A stretch of DNA of 42,301 nt from contig JANYGO010000030.1 of assembly GCA_025362325.1 (NCBI GenBank), positions 1 through 42,301 of the forward strand, in the 5' to 3' direction. The position numbers and the translations under genes were made by a program. The stretch is from Cyanobacteriota bacterium (GTDB lineage: Bacteria > Cyanobacteriota > Cyanobacteriia > Cyanobacteriales > Microcoleaceae). The first letter of the stretch is position 1. The number at the start of each line of letters is the position of its first letter. Shown here in pieces: positions 1 through 7,600 of the stretch. A model generated the notes under the pieces. The model was given only the letters and a program-made list of their open reading frames with translations, had not been told where the DNA came from and ran no database searches.

Positions 1-680
1 TGTCCGAGATTGTCTAGATAGGGCGCAATTTGTTCGGCGGCGACGGCGCCTCGATTGTTGCGAATTGCGGCGGCAATATCGCTCCACTTGCGCTCTTCTA
101 AATTATAATTGGGATTGCCGTCTCCAAATATAAAGGAGAAAACTGCTTCCAGAAAACTCATTTCGGGTTTGTGGCCGGTCGATCGCGATCGCTGTTGGTA
201 ATAAGGTTCGTGATTCCAGTAAAATAGCCAGATCAAGTCGTTAGTCGGAAAAAAGAAAAAGCCTCCGCCGCCACCTCCACTTTCGCCTCCGCTTCCGCCT
301 CCTCCACCGTTATTGTCGCTGTTCATGCTGGAGAGTAAAAGCGTGATAGCAACAAAAATTAAGAGGATGGAAGCTACCAGCACTATGCCAAAAGATATCC
401 GAATCAAGTAAAATAGAATTTTCCAGATTTTTTGCCACCATTCCTGCAATTGCAAGCGCAAGAATTTGTTTCGCAAAATATCTCGAAAGTTGTTGGGAAA
501 TATGTAGGCAATGTCGCCGGATTCTGCTACTTGCAGGTTGCCGCCTGCTTCGGAGGCGAGGCTTAACAGTTCTCGCTGAGCAAAATTGACATCTAATCCG
601 GCTTGTGCCGCCACGTCTCCAACCGTAACGCGGTAGCCAAGTTGCTCGACGGCTTGCATAATGGTGGGATTCGGAGCCAT
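1..680 (-). CDS. Conserved cyanobacterial membrane protein, C-terminus cut off by window edge
   Basis: The frame is open from an ATG at 680 to base 1 with no stop, so the 3' end lies outside the window; 226 codons are visible. It begins MAPNPTIMQAVEQLGYRVTV. Residues 1-60 look like a small helical, winged-helix-like domain (VTVGDVAAQAGLDVNFAQRE). One strong membrane segment follows at about 88-118 (ILFYLIRISFGIVLVASILL), then a glycine/serine-rich linker at about 124-140, and then an aromatic stretch (FFFFPTNDLIWLFYW). From memory, a family of this build is conserved in cyanobacteria and plastids (plant members annotated loosely as iron-sulfur cluster biosynthesis proteins), but I cannot confirm the assignment or give a function. 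It is divergent from ycf3, which starts 391 bp away. Purine-rich AGAGAG before the ATG supports the start. Confidence 0.75.
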   Translation of the reverse strand, partial: MAPNPTIMQAVEQLGYRVTVGDVAAQAGLDVNFAQRELLSLASEAGGNLQVAESGDIAYIFPNNFRDILRNKFLRLQLQEWWQKIWKILFYLIRISFGIVLVASILLIFVAITLLLSSMNSDNNGGGGGSGGESGGGGGGFFFFPTNDLIWLFYWNHEPYYQQRSRSTGHKPEMSFLEAVFSFIFGDGNPNYNLEERKWSDIAAAIRNNRGAVAAEQIAPYLDNLG

Positions 681-1071
681 AGGTTTCTCTCTGTGAAAAT
701 TACCCGTTGTTTTTATTATATATTGCGGGAATTGGAGCTGGTTTTAATGCCCTGGTTTTTGATTTTTTTGGCGGCCACCCTTGACTTGGGAGCCAAATAT
801 TGCTAAGGTTTTGCCCGATCGCCCGTATAGTGCGGCCAATAGGTTAAAGAAATGTGGTTTTTTTTTGCAAGTGTGCCAATAGTTATTTAAAATAGATGGG
901 ACTTGCGGAAGCCCGGCCGAGCAAGCGCGTGTTTTCAGGTTTGCCGTTGTGTCTCGTCAGCCTTTGAGAGCGCCCTTAACACAACTGGTAACTAAAACAG
1001 TGGCACAATTATTAATAGGAAAACTTTACAGGCTAATTTTTCTGATTAGCCACTAACCAAAGAATCACATT
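681..1071. other. Divergent intergenic region upstream of ycf3
   Basis: This 391-bp gap separates two divergent genes and must hold both promoters. I see no credible gene in it. A 67-codon open frame at 603-806 mostly overlaps the partial gene antisense and has no ribosome binding site. The only clear structure is the hairpin at 1031-1051 directly upstream of the ycf3 start. Confidence 0.5.
1031..1051 (+). promoter_or_regulatory. Stem-loop in the ycf3 5' leader
   Basis: GGCTAAT (1031-1037) and ATTAGCC (1045-1051) form a perfect 7-bp stem with a 7-nt loop, ending 20 nt before the ycf3 ATG. Its position would let it affect ribosome access or mRNA stability. The pairing is seen directly; the function is inference. 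Confidence 0.3.
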
Positions 1072-1593
1072 ATGCCCAGAACTCAACGCAACGATAACTT
1101 TATTGACAAAAGTTTCACGGTAATGGCTGATATCATCCTGAAGATTATGCCCGCGAAAAAGCAGGCGAAGGAAGCTTTTGCTTATTATCGGGATGGTATG
1201 TCTGCTCAAGCTGATGGCGAATATGCTGAAGCGCTGGACAATTATCATGAAGCGCTGAAGATTGAGGAAGATCCTTACGATCGCAGTTATGTCTTGTACA
1301 ATATGGGTCTGATCCATACGAGCAACGGCGAACACGATAAAGCTTTGGAATATTATAGCGAAGCGCTCGAACTTAATCCGAGAATGCCGCAAGCGCTGAA
1401 CAATATTGCTGTGATTTACCACTATCAAGGGGAAAGGGAAAAGGAAGCTGGCAATGTTGAAGGGGCGGAAGGGCTGTTTGATAAAGCTGCGGATTATTGG
1501 AAGGAGGCTATTCGCTTGGCGCCGAACAATTACATTGAGGTGCAGAATTGGCTGAAGACGACAGGGCGATCGCAGATTGATGTGTATTTTTAA
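1072..1593 (+). CDS. ycf3: Photosystem I assembly protein Ycf3
   Basis: This 173-residue protein matches Ycf3 along its whole length, including the characteristic start [20 protein letters not shown]. It carries three TPR-type helical repeats: about 35-68 ([20 protein letters not shown]), 72-105 ([20 protein letters not shown]) and 115-150 ([20 protein letters not shown]). Ycf3 is a thylakoid-associated, stroma/cytoplasm-facing chaperone that helps assemble the PsaA/PsaB core of photosystem I. The length is normal for the family and nothing looks broken. The ATG is preceded by a short hairpin rather than a strong Shine-Dalgarno sequence. The gene is monocistronic here, divergent from the partial gene on the left and followed by an interspersed repeat block. 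Confidence 0.97.
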   Translation: MPRTQRNDNFIDKSFTVMADIILKIMPAKKQAKEAFAYYRDGMSAQADGEYAEALDNYHEALKIEEDPYDRSYVLYNMGLIHTSNGEHDKALEYYSEALELNPRMPQALNNIAVIYHYQGEREKEAGNVEGAEGLFDKAADYWKEAIRLAPNNYIEVQNWLKTTGRSQIDVYF

Positions 1594-1639
1594 CCTCGGT
1601 TGTTATATCGTGTGCTCGGAGAACTCCCATAATAAGATT

Positions 1640-1844
1640 GGTTTGTAGTGAGGACTTTAGTCCTTCTTTGGATGCAGGTTTGTAGTGAGGACTTTAGTCC
1701 TTCTTTGGATGCGGACTGAAGTCCGCACTACGAACCATTTTTTAGTAGGGTAATCGACCGGTTTGTAGTAAGGACTTTAGTCCTTCTTTGGATGCGGACT
1801 GAAGTCCGCACTACGAACCATTTTTTAGTAGGGTAATCGACCGG
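1640..1844. repeat. Interspersed palindromic repeat block (GGACTTTAGTCC family), tandem
   Basis: Units of about 84-85 bp occur in tandem at roughly 1676-1759 and 1760-1843, with a partial unit before them from 1640. Each unit has GTAGTGAGGACTTTAGTCC or a one-base variant, a spacer (TTCTTTGGAT), and then GCGGACTGAAGTCCGC, followed by TAGTAGGGTAATCGACC. The arms are palindromic and would fold into hairpins. The same family occurs at 4502-4602, 13199-13262 and 32416-32558. Confidence 0.85.
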
Positions 1845-1854
1845 ATATGATATG

Positions 1855-1912
1855 ACCAATTACCAATTGCCAATTGCCAATTACCAATTACCAATTACCA
1901 ATTACCAATTAC
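1855..1912. repeat. Heptanucleotide short tandem repeat (CAATTAC/CAATTGC)
   Basis: About eight copies of a 7-bp unit (CCAATTA or CCAATTG) end immediately before the gatC start. Heptamer repeats of this type are common in filamentous cyanobacteria. Because 7 is not a multiple of 3, the array stays open in the gatC frame and gives an apparent Thr-Asn-Tyr-Gln-Leu-Pro-Ile extension that is not part of GatC. Confidence 0.85.
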
Positions 1913-1920
1913 CGATTTTT

Positions 1921-2202
1921 ATGATTGACAGAGAAGAAGTTCGGAAAGTAGCGAATTTAGCCCGATTGGAATTAACGCCTGAAGAAGAAGAGCAGTTTAC
2001 CGATCAACTGAACGGTATTTTAGATTATTTTGAGCAGTTGAGCGAACTGGATACGACTAAGGTAAAACCGACAACGCGGGCGATCGATGTTAGTAATGTC
2101 ATGCGATCGGACGATTTGCAACCTTTTGCTAACGCAGAAAGTATTTTGGCTGGTGCTCCCGATCGCGATGGGGAGTTTTTCAAAGTACCTAAGATTATGT
2201 AA
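1921..2202 (+). CDS. gatC: Aspartyl/glutamyl-tRNA amidotransferase subunit C
   Basis: This 93-residue protein (MIDREEVRKVANLARLELTP at the N-terminus) is a complete GatC. GatC is the small subunit that holds GatA and GatB together in the GatCAB amidotransferase, which converts Glu-tRNA(Gln) and Asp-tRNA(Asn) to their amide forms. The N-terminal helix with VANLARLEL, the F..QL..IL.YFEQL helix and the C-terminal PDRDGEFFKVPKIM are all family hallmarks. I place the start at the ATG at 1921. An in-frame ATG at 1852 only adds 23 residues encoded by heptamer repeats, and family members begin at the MIDREEV position. gatA and gatB are not in the window, as is usual in cyanobacteria where gat genes are scattered. 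Confidence 0.95.
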   Translation: MIDREEVRKVANLARLELTPEEEEQFTDQLNGILDYFEQLSELDTTKVKPTTRAIDVSNVMRSDDLQPFANAESILAGAPDRDGEFFKVPKIM

Positions 2203-2240
2203 GGTGCCCGCAGATCGCTTTAATACCAAACTAACTCTTC

Positions 2241-2262
2241 AACCCGCTTGGAGTGGGTTTTG
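2241..2262 (+). terminator. Possible intrinsic terminator of gatC
   Basis: AACCC (2241-2245) pairs with GGGTT (2255-2259) and the stem is followed by a T-rich tract (TTTTGTG). It lies 39 bp after the gatC stop and before the convergent glycosyltransferase. The stem is short, so the call is tentative. Confidence 0.35.
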
Positions 2263-2296
2263 TGTGTGTATACCTGGTTTCAACCGCCGACTACTG

Positions 2297-3577
2297 CTAA
2301 ATTCTCACTCCAAAAGTTGCGGCTAATTCCCGTTCTGGCTGCATACCAACTGTAGGTGGCATTGAGCGATTTGCGACCTGTTCAATCAGCTTTAAATGCT
2401 GCGGCAACATTTTCGCTAAACTGTAGCGTTCTAGGGCGGTTTGACGGGCTTTGACGCGAATTTCTGCCATGCGGGTAGGATGGTCTAAAACTTCGTCGAT
2501 GCGATCGGCTACTTGTTTCGGCGAGAAGTAATCGACGATTAAACCGTTTTCTCCATCGCGGATAACTTCTCTGACCGGCCCTGTATCGGAACCGATCACT
2601 AAACATCCTGCCGATAGAGATTCAATCATCGACCAAGATAGCACGAAAGGTCTGGTTAAATAAACGTGTACGTCCGATGCTTGAATTACTTTTAAATACA
2701 GTCCATAAGGTAGCGGCCCGACAAAGTGCACTCGCGACATATCTAGCGGCACTTTTTTGAGCATATGGTCTTTATAAGACTCGCCGTTTGGTAAAGAACG
2801 GCCGTAACAAACTCTGTCTGAACCAACAATTACAACGTGACAGTTGGGGCGGCGTTCTTGCACATAGGCGATCGACTCTATGAACTCTGGAAAGCCGCGG
2901 TAAGGTTCCATTCCCCGCGATACGTAGGTGACAATTTCATCAACGCCGGACAAATCTAAGTTAGGCAAAATTAGTTTAGCACCGGGGTCTGGTTTGAAGT
3001 AATCTGTATCTACGCCGTCGTGGAGTACGGACAACTTTTGTTGTAATTCTGGGGGGAATTGCGATCGCTGCCAATAAGTGGGCGACAAACCCCAATCGCA
3101 AGAGTATAAGTCAATCAGAATCGGCGCATTTTTGATTCTAATTCTAGCCATATCGTCAACTGTTAAAGGTTCCGCTGGATCAAAATCTGCGTCCGAACCA
3201 ATGGAGTGATAAAACCACTCGAAATAACACAAAAGCGGTGTATTTGGAAAGGCTTCTTTGACAAACAGTGTCGGCCCCCAACCGGAATGTCCGCAGATCA
3301 CATCGGGTACGAAACCATCGGCTTTGAGTTGTTCGGCCATTCTAAATACGGCTTGTCCGTAGATGACGGCACTTTCTAAAGGGCGCACGTATTGGTGAGT
3401 CTGCGGATTTGGTTCGCGGCTGGGGGTAAATGCTGCTTTGCGAACGCCGGGAATGTTCCATTCGGGACGCTCGTTTTTAGTGCCGAAAACAACTTGATTT
3501 TTGGGATCTGCGCCTAAAGCCGTGATAATGTGGCGGTATTGGGCGGGGAAGTTGGGGTGGAGAAATAATGCTTTCAT
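2297..3577 (-). CDS. GT4-type glycosyltransferase (group 1)
   Basis: The 426-residue protein begins MKALFLHPNFPAQYRHIITA and has the two-lobed GT-B build. The N-terminal acceptor lobe covers about 1-200 (with DVICGHSGWGPTLFVKEAFP). The C-terminal donor lobe holds TYVSRGMEPYRGFPEFIES, VHFVGPLPYGLYLKVIQASD and the E-x7-type nucleotide-sugar site in SWSMIESLSAGCLVIGSDTG. It should transfer a sugar from an activated donor to a surface glycan or glycolipid; the sugar is unknown. The start is set at the ATG at 3577. A longer in-frame start at 3649 would add only 24 residues translated from a GTTGACT heptamer array. It is the last gene of the minus-strand polysaccharide block, 99 bp after the methyltransferase stop. 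Its 3' end converges on gatC. Confidence 0.88.
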   Translation of the reverse strand: MKALFLHPNFPAQYRHIITALGADPKNQVVFGTKNERPEWNIPGVRKAAFTPSREPNPQTHQYVRPLESAVIYGQAVFRMAEQLKADGFVPDVICGHSGWGPTLFVKEAFPNTPLLCYFEWFYHSIGSDADFDPAEPLTVDDMARIRIKNAPILIDLYSCDWGLSPTYWQRSQFPPELQQKLSVLHDGVDTDYFKPDPGAKLILPNLDLSGVDEIVTYVSRGMEPYRGFPEFIESIAYVQERRPNCHVVIVGSDRVCYGRSLPNGESYKDHMLKKVPLDMSRVHFVGPLPYGLYLKVIQASDVHVYLTRPFVLSWSMIESLSAGCLVIGSDTGPVREVIRDGENGLIVDYFSPKQVADRIDEVLDHPTRMAEIRVKARQTALERYSLAKMLPQHLKLIEQVANRSMPPTVGMQPERELAATFGVRI

Positions 3578-3579
3578 TA

Positions 3580-3636
3580 ACTGTTGACTGTTGACTGTTG
3601 ACTGTTGACTGTTGACTGTTGACTGTTGACTGTTGT
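3580..3636. repeat. Heptanucleotide short tandem repeat (GTTGACT)
   Basis: About eight uninterrupted copies of the 7-mer TGTTGAC sit between the glycosyltransferase start (3577) and the methyltransferase stop (3677). Read on the minus strand they give an open frame of repeating Thr-Val-Asn-Ser-Gln-Gln-Ser, which extends the downstream gene artificially. They sit where that gene's leader should be. Confidence 0.9.
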
Positions 3637-3676
3637 TAGTAGGAATCAAATATTTAGATGATAAAAAGCTTTGGTT

Positions 3677-4405
3677 TTATTCATTGGGAGTTGGGGCTTT
3701 GCAGATCCAGACGCAATCTCGCGGTACTGAAGATGTGTTTTTCAGGATGATTTCATAGTTTAAATGGTTGAGAAATTTTTCCATAATTGTATCAGTCATT
3801 ACTGAGAATGCAGTGCCATCTCTGCGTCCCAGTAAGTTTTTGTCCCACTCGTCGGCGAATTTTTGCCAGCCTAATTCGCTGAGAATATTGCCGTGGTGAA
3901 AGACGCAAATGCGATCGCCCCGCAGCAGTTTGGGAATCCGAGTTAGGTAGTTGAATATGTCTACCGGCTCTACGTGTACCATTGTATCGTAGCAAAAGCA
4001 GACATCGGCTGCACCCTGGGCGATGCCGTCTAAGGTTAAACCGTCGAGTTTGACGTAGGAAACGCGATCGATCCCCAAGCGCGATCGGGCGGCTTGCAGC
4101 ATTTGACTGGAAATGTCGGCACAAATTAGTTGATCGCAGTATTTCAGCAACAGCGAACCAGTTTTTCCACCGCCGATACCAATTTCTAAAACCGTATGTT
4201 CTTTTGTGATGTACGGTGCAATAAATTCCTGTTCAATCAGTGCTTCGTATTCGGCTAAGGAGTTGGCCGCACCAGCAGCTTTACCTATCCATTCGTCGCC
4301 AATATGGGAAAGTTCGGAATTACTTTGTTCCCACTGTTGGGCGTAACTATCCCATGCCGTTTCATAATCTACTCTTGGGCGATCGGTCATTTTTTCATCG
4401 TTCAT
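3677..4405 (-). CDS. Class I SAM-dependent methyltransferase
   Basis: This is a 242-residue protein with a Rossmann-type methyltransferase core. Motif I is VLEIGIGGGKTGSLLL (residues about 93-108), where the usual GxGxG is read as IGIGGGKTG. Motif II is ICADISSQML, and motif III/IV lies near LDGLTLDGIAQGAADVCFCY. The C-terminal half (VFHHGNILSELGWQKFADEW) carries the substrate side. It probably methylates a sugar or sugar-linked acceptor, because it lies between two glycosyltransferase genes in a polysaccharide export locus. The acceptor cannot be read from sequence. The start at 4405 is preferred; an internal ATG five codons later is possible. A palindromic repeat block separates it from the giant gene upstream. 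Confidence 0.85.
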   Translation of the reverse strand: MNDEKMTDRPRVDYETAWDSYAQQWEQSNSELSHIGDEWIGKAAGAANSLAEYEALIEQEFIAPYITKEHTVLEIGIGGGKTGSLLLKYCDQLICADISSQMLQAARSRLGIDRVSYVKLDGLTLDGIAQGAADVCFCYDTMVHVEPVDIFNYLTRIPKLLRGDRICVFHHGNILSELGWQKFADEWDKNLLGRRDGTAFSVMTDTIMEKFLNHLNYEIILKNTSSVPRDCVWICKAPTPNE

Positions 4406-4501
4406 TTTTGATTATTTTATAGTATTGATGGCTCAATTTTCAATAGGTTCCGCAACTCTCGGGTAATTATATTATTTATTCACCCGAAAAACTGCTAAAA
4501 T

Positions 4502-4602
4502 AGGTTGGTAGTGAGGACTTCAGTCCTCTGGCTTTGATGAGGACTGAAGTCCTCACTACCAACCTGGCTTTGATGAGGACTGAAGTCCTCACTACCAACC
4601 TG
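4502..4602. repeat. Interspersed palindromic repeat (GAGGACTTCAGTCCTC family), perfect long inverted repeat
   Basis: Arms 4502-4528 and 4539-4565 are exact 27-bp reverse complements (AGGTTGGTAGTGAGGACTTC and onward) with a 10-bp centre. The right arm with its centre is then repeated once more to 4602. It lies between two same-strand genes of the polysaccharide locus, so a transcript through it would form a strong hairpin. Confidence 0.9.
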
Positions 4603-4619
4603 CGATCGCACTTTAAGAT

Positions 4620-7600
4620 CTAATGACTGCTGAAATATGCTTCGCAGAAAATATCTGCATAAGCTTGAGTCATCTCCTCAAAAGTATTCAGTGAATCCAA
4701 CACATATTTAGCATTTCCAGCTAACTGCTGCCGCAATAATTTATCCTCCAATAAACTAATCAAAGCTGCAACTAATTCGTCCGGGCGATCGGGCGTATAA
4801 AACAAACCATTAATTCCCGGTCTCACTTGTTCTTTAATCCCAAAAACTGGCGATGTAATAATTGGCAAATCGCAGGCCATCGCCTCCAGAATCACTCTCG
4901 GAAAACTTTCAACGCGAGAAGTGCAAACAAAAATATCCGCTGCTTTGTAATATTTTCCTGGTTCCCCAGTTTCCGGGACTACTGTCACCCTTTGCCGCAA
5001 CTCTTCCGGCAATTCCCCCACCATATCCGCTAACTTATTGCTGTAAATACTCGGGCGATCGCCCACAATAAAACACCTAATCTGATTGTGCCATTTTTCA
5101 GGCAAAAGTGAAAGCGCTTGAACTAAATCCTTTTGACCTTTGCGTTCGCACACTGTTCCCAGCAGCAAAAATACCACATCTTCCGCTGCAATACCTAAAC
5201 TTTTTCTAGCTAATTCAGAATTATCCAAATTTTTCAGTTTGCTCAAATCTAAGCCGTTGTGAATCACTGTAAAATTGTGGTGGCTGTTGAGAGGCAAATA
5301 CCTATCCCGCGTTGCATCCGCTACAAAAATCACCTTATAAGGAAAGCGGAAACACTCCAAAGCCCTCGCCGCAATCTCCGAACCAAATCGGTTAAAATAA
5401 GTTTGCCAAGGTTCGCTTTCGTGCACGTTCCAAACCGCCGGAATTCCGATTTGCCGCGCCGCATCAACTACAAAAAAGTTTTCTAAAGTATTGGCATAAA
5501 TTGCATCTACTTTTAAACTTTCAATTTCCTTGCTAAAACTGCGGATAGCTTCATCGTAAGAAGCGCGCTGATAGATATGTTCGAGGGGATTGTCGCGCAC
5601 AATTACTTCAATTCTCTGTTGTTCGTAAGCTTGACGCAGGGGCCCGTCTGTTGTACAAAGTACGATCGGCATAATCACACCCTCAGCCGCCAACTTCACC
5701 GCAATTTCGTACTGATGCAGCGGCGCGCCCGTGAAATCCAACGAATTGCTGCACATCAAAACCTTAACAGGATGAATAGAATTGTTTGTGTTTGCTACCG
5801 ATAACACACGGGAATCAGCAAATCTTAACTCTTCCTGATCAGTTAAATCCGTGACATCCGTAACATCCGTTAAATCCCCTACAAAATCCGCTGCCAATCC
5901 GCCATCCGTGACATCCGTAACATCCGTTAAATCCCGCACATTGCTCGCTGCCAATCCGCCATCCGTAACATCCGTTAAATCCCCTACAAAATCCGCTGCC
6001 AATCCGCCATCCGTGACATCCGTAACATCCCTTAAATCCGCTACAAAATCCGCTGCCAATCTTGCCTGTTCCTTCATAAAAACCCTGCGAGGTTGAATAT
6101 GAAAATACTCATCTTCCAAAGACAAATGAGGACTGTAAAAACTATCATTTTTCCCCGCATACTTGCGCCGAAAAGCCGCCACTTCTTGAGGATTGTCAGT
6201 AAAACCTCTCGAAGTTCCCTCTTTGTGCAACAACTCCGCATCGGGACAATAAACGCACCGATAACCGCGTTCTAACAATCGGTATCCGTAATCCGCATCA
6301 TTGTAAGCAACAGCAAAATTATCCTCATCAAAACCTCCCAATTCTAAGAACAATTGACGCGGAGTAATCGTGCAAGCGGCTGTTACCGCCGAGTAATTTC
6401 GCGTTACCATCGCTTGAGAAAGATAGCCTCGATTGTCGCTGTTCATCAGCTTAAAAGCGTGACCCGCTAAACCGTGATGGAGGCCGTGAATTATGCCCGC
6501 GTGTTGAATTCTGCCGTCGGGATATAACAGCCTCGCACCGACTGCACCCACAGCGGGAATTTGAGCGTATCCGACCATTTGACTCAGCCATCGCGGGGTG
6601 ATTACTTCAGTATCGTTGTTCAAAAACAACACGTATTCGCTGTCAATTTGTTCTACAGCGCGGTTGTTAATTGCCGCGAAACTAAACTTGCCTTCAGGAT
6701 TTTTTATTCGCAAAACTTGACAATTTAATTGATTTAAGTATTCCCGGGTTTTTGGATCGTCGCTTTCGTTGTCAATGACCGCAATTTGATAATTTTTGTA
6801 GGTTGTAATTGCTAGAGAATCGATACAGGCTTTCAGCAATTGAACTTGATTTTTAGTAGGAATAATCAAAGTTACTGACGGGCCATCGTCCGGGAAATCC
6901 TGGGCAAATATGCCCAAATTTTCTTTTATTGCCCAGGCGTGCTGAGCGACACTTCCCTTAATTTGTCGGCGGTTTAGTGCGTCTTGAATGGCTTGTTGAC
7001 CTGCGGAAAAACTGGATGGTTTCGCGGCCCCAGATACGGCTGTAGAACCTGGTGCGGTTCGCCAGTGATAAAGCACTAGGGGCAGGTGGGCGACGCGGCG
7101 AGAAATTTCGGTTGCTCTTAAGGCAAAATCGTAATCTTGCGAGCCTTCAAAACCGAGCCGCAAGCCGCCTATTTGTTCAAAAATTTCTTTTTTTACGGCG
7201 CACAAATGACCGAGATACATATAGGAAAGCAGCAGTTCCGGCGACCATTCTGGTTTGAATTGCGGGGCGAATCGGCGACCTTTGGTGTCGATTTTGTCGT
7301 CGTCTGAGTAGAGAAAATCGGTGGTTGGATGGGTGGCAAAATATAGCGCGACTTCGCCTAATGCGTCGGGAGTTAGTTCGTCGTCGTTGTCTAAAAATAG
7401 GATGATGTCGCCTGTGGCAAGGGCGGCGGCGCTATTAGTCGCGGCGCTGATGTTGCCGTTTTCTGTGCGAAATGTGATGCGGATACGATCGTCCTTTTCG
7501 GCCCAGTCTTTCAAAGTTTCAGCAACCGTGAAGTCTGTACTGTAATCATCGGCGATGCAGAGTTCCCAGTTTTGATAGACTTGATTGATTACACTGTCGA

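Noticed and set aside
603..806. 67-codon plus-strand frame at the left end
   Set aside because: Largely antisense to the clear partial membrane-protein gene (1-680), with no ribosome binding site and no family resemblance.
1852..1920. N-terminal extension of GatC (Thr-Asn-Tyr-Gln-Leu-Pro-Ile repeats)
   Set aside because: Translated heptamer repeat; GatC proteins begin at the MIDREEV position encoded at 1921.
3578..3649. N-terminal extension of the GT4 glycosyltransferase
   Set aside because: Encodes only heptamer-repeat residues; the natural start MKALFLHPNFP is at 3577.
5851..6096. 81-codon plus-strand frame of Thr-Ser-Val repeats
   Set aside because: Antisense reading of the coding minisatellite of the giant glycosyltransferase; open in several frames only because of the repeat.
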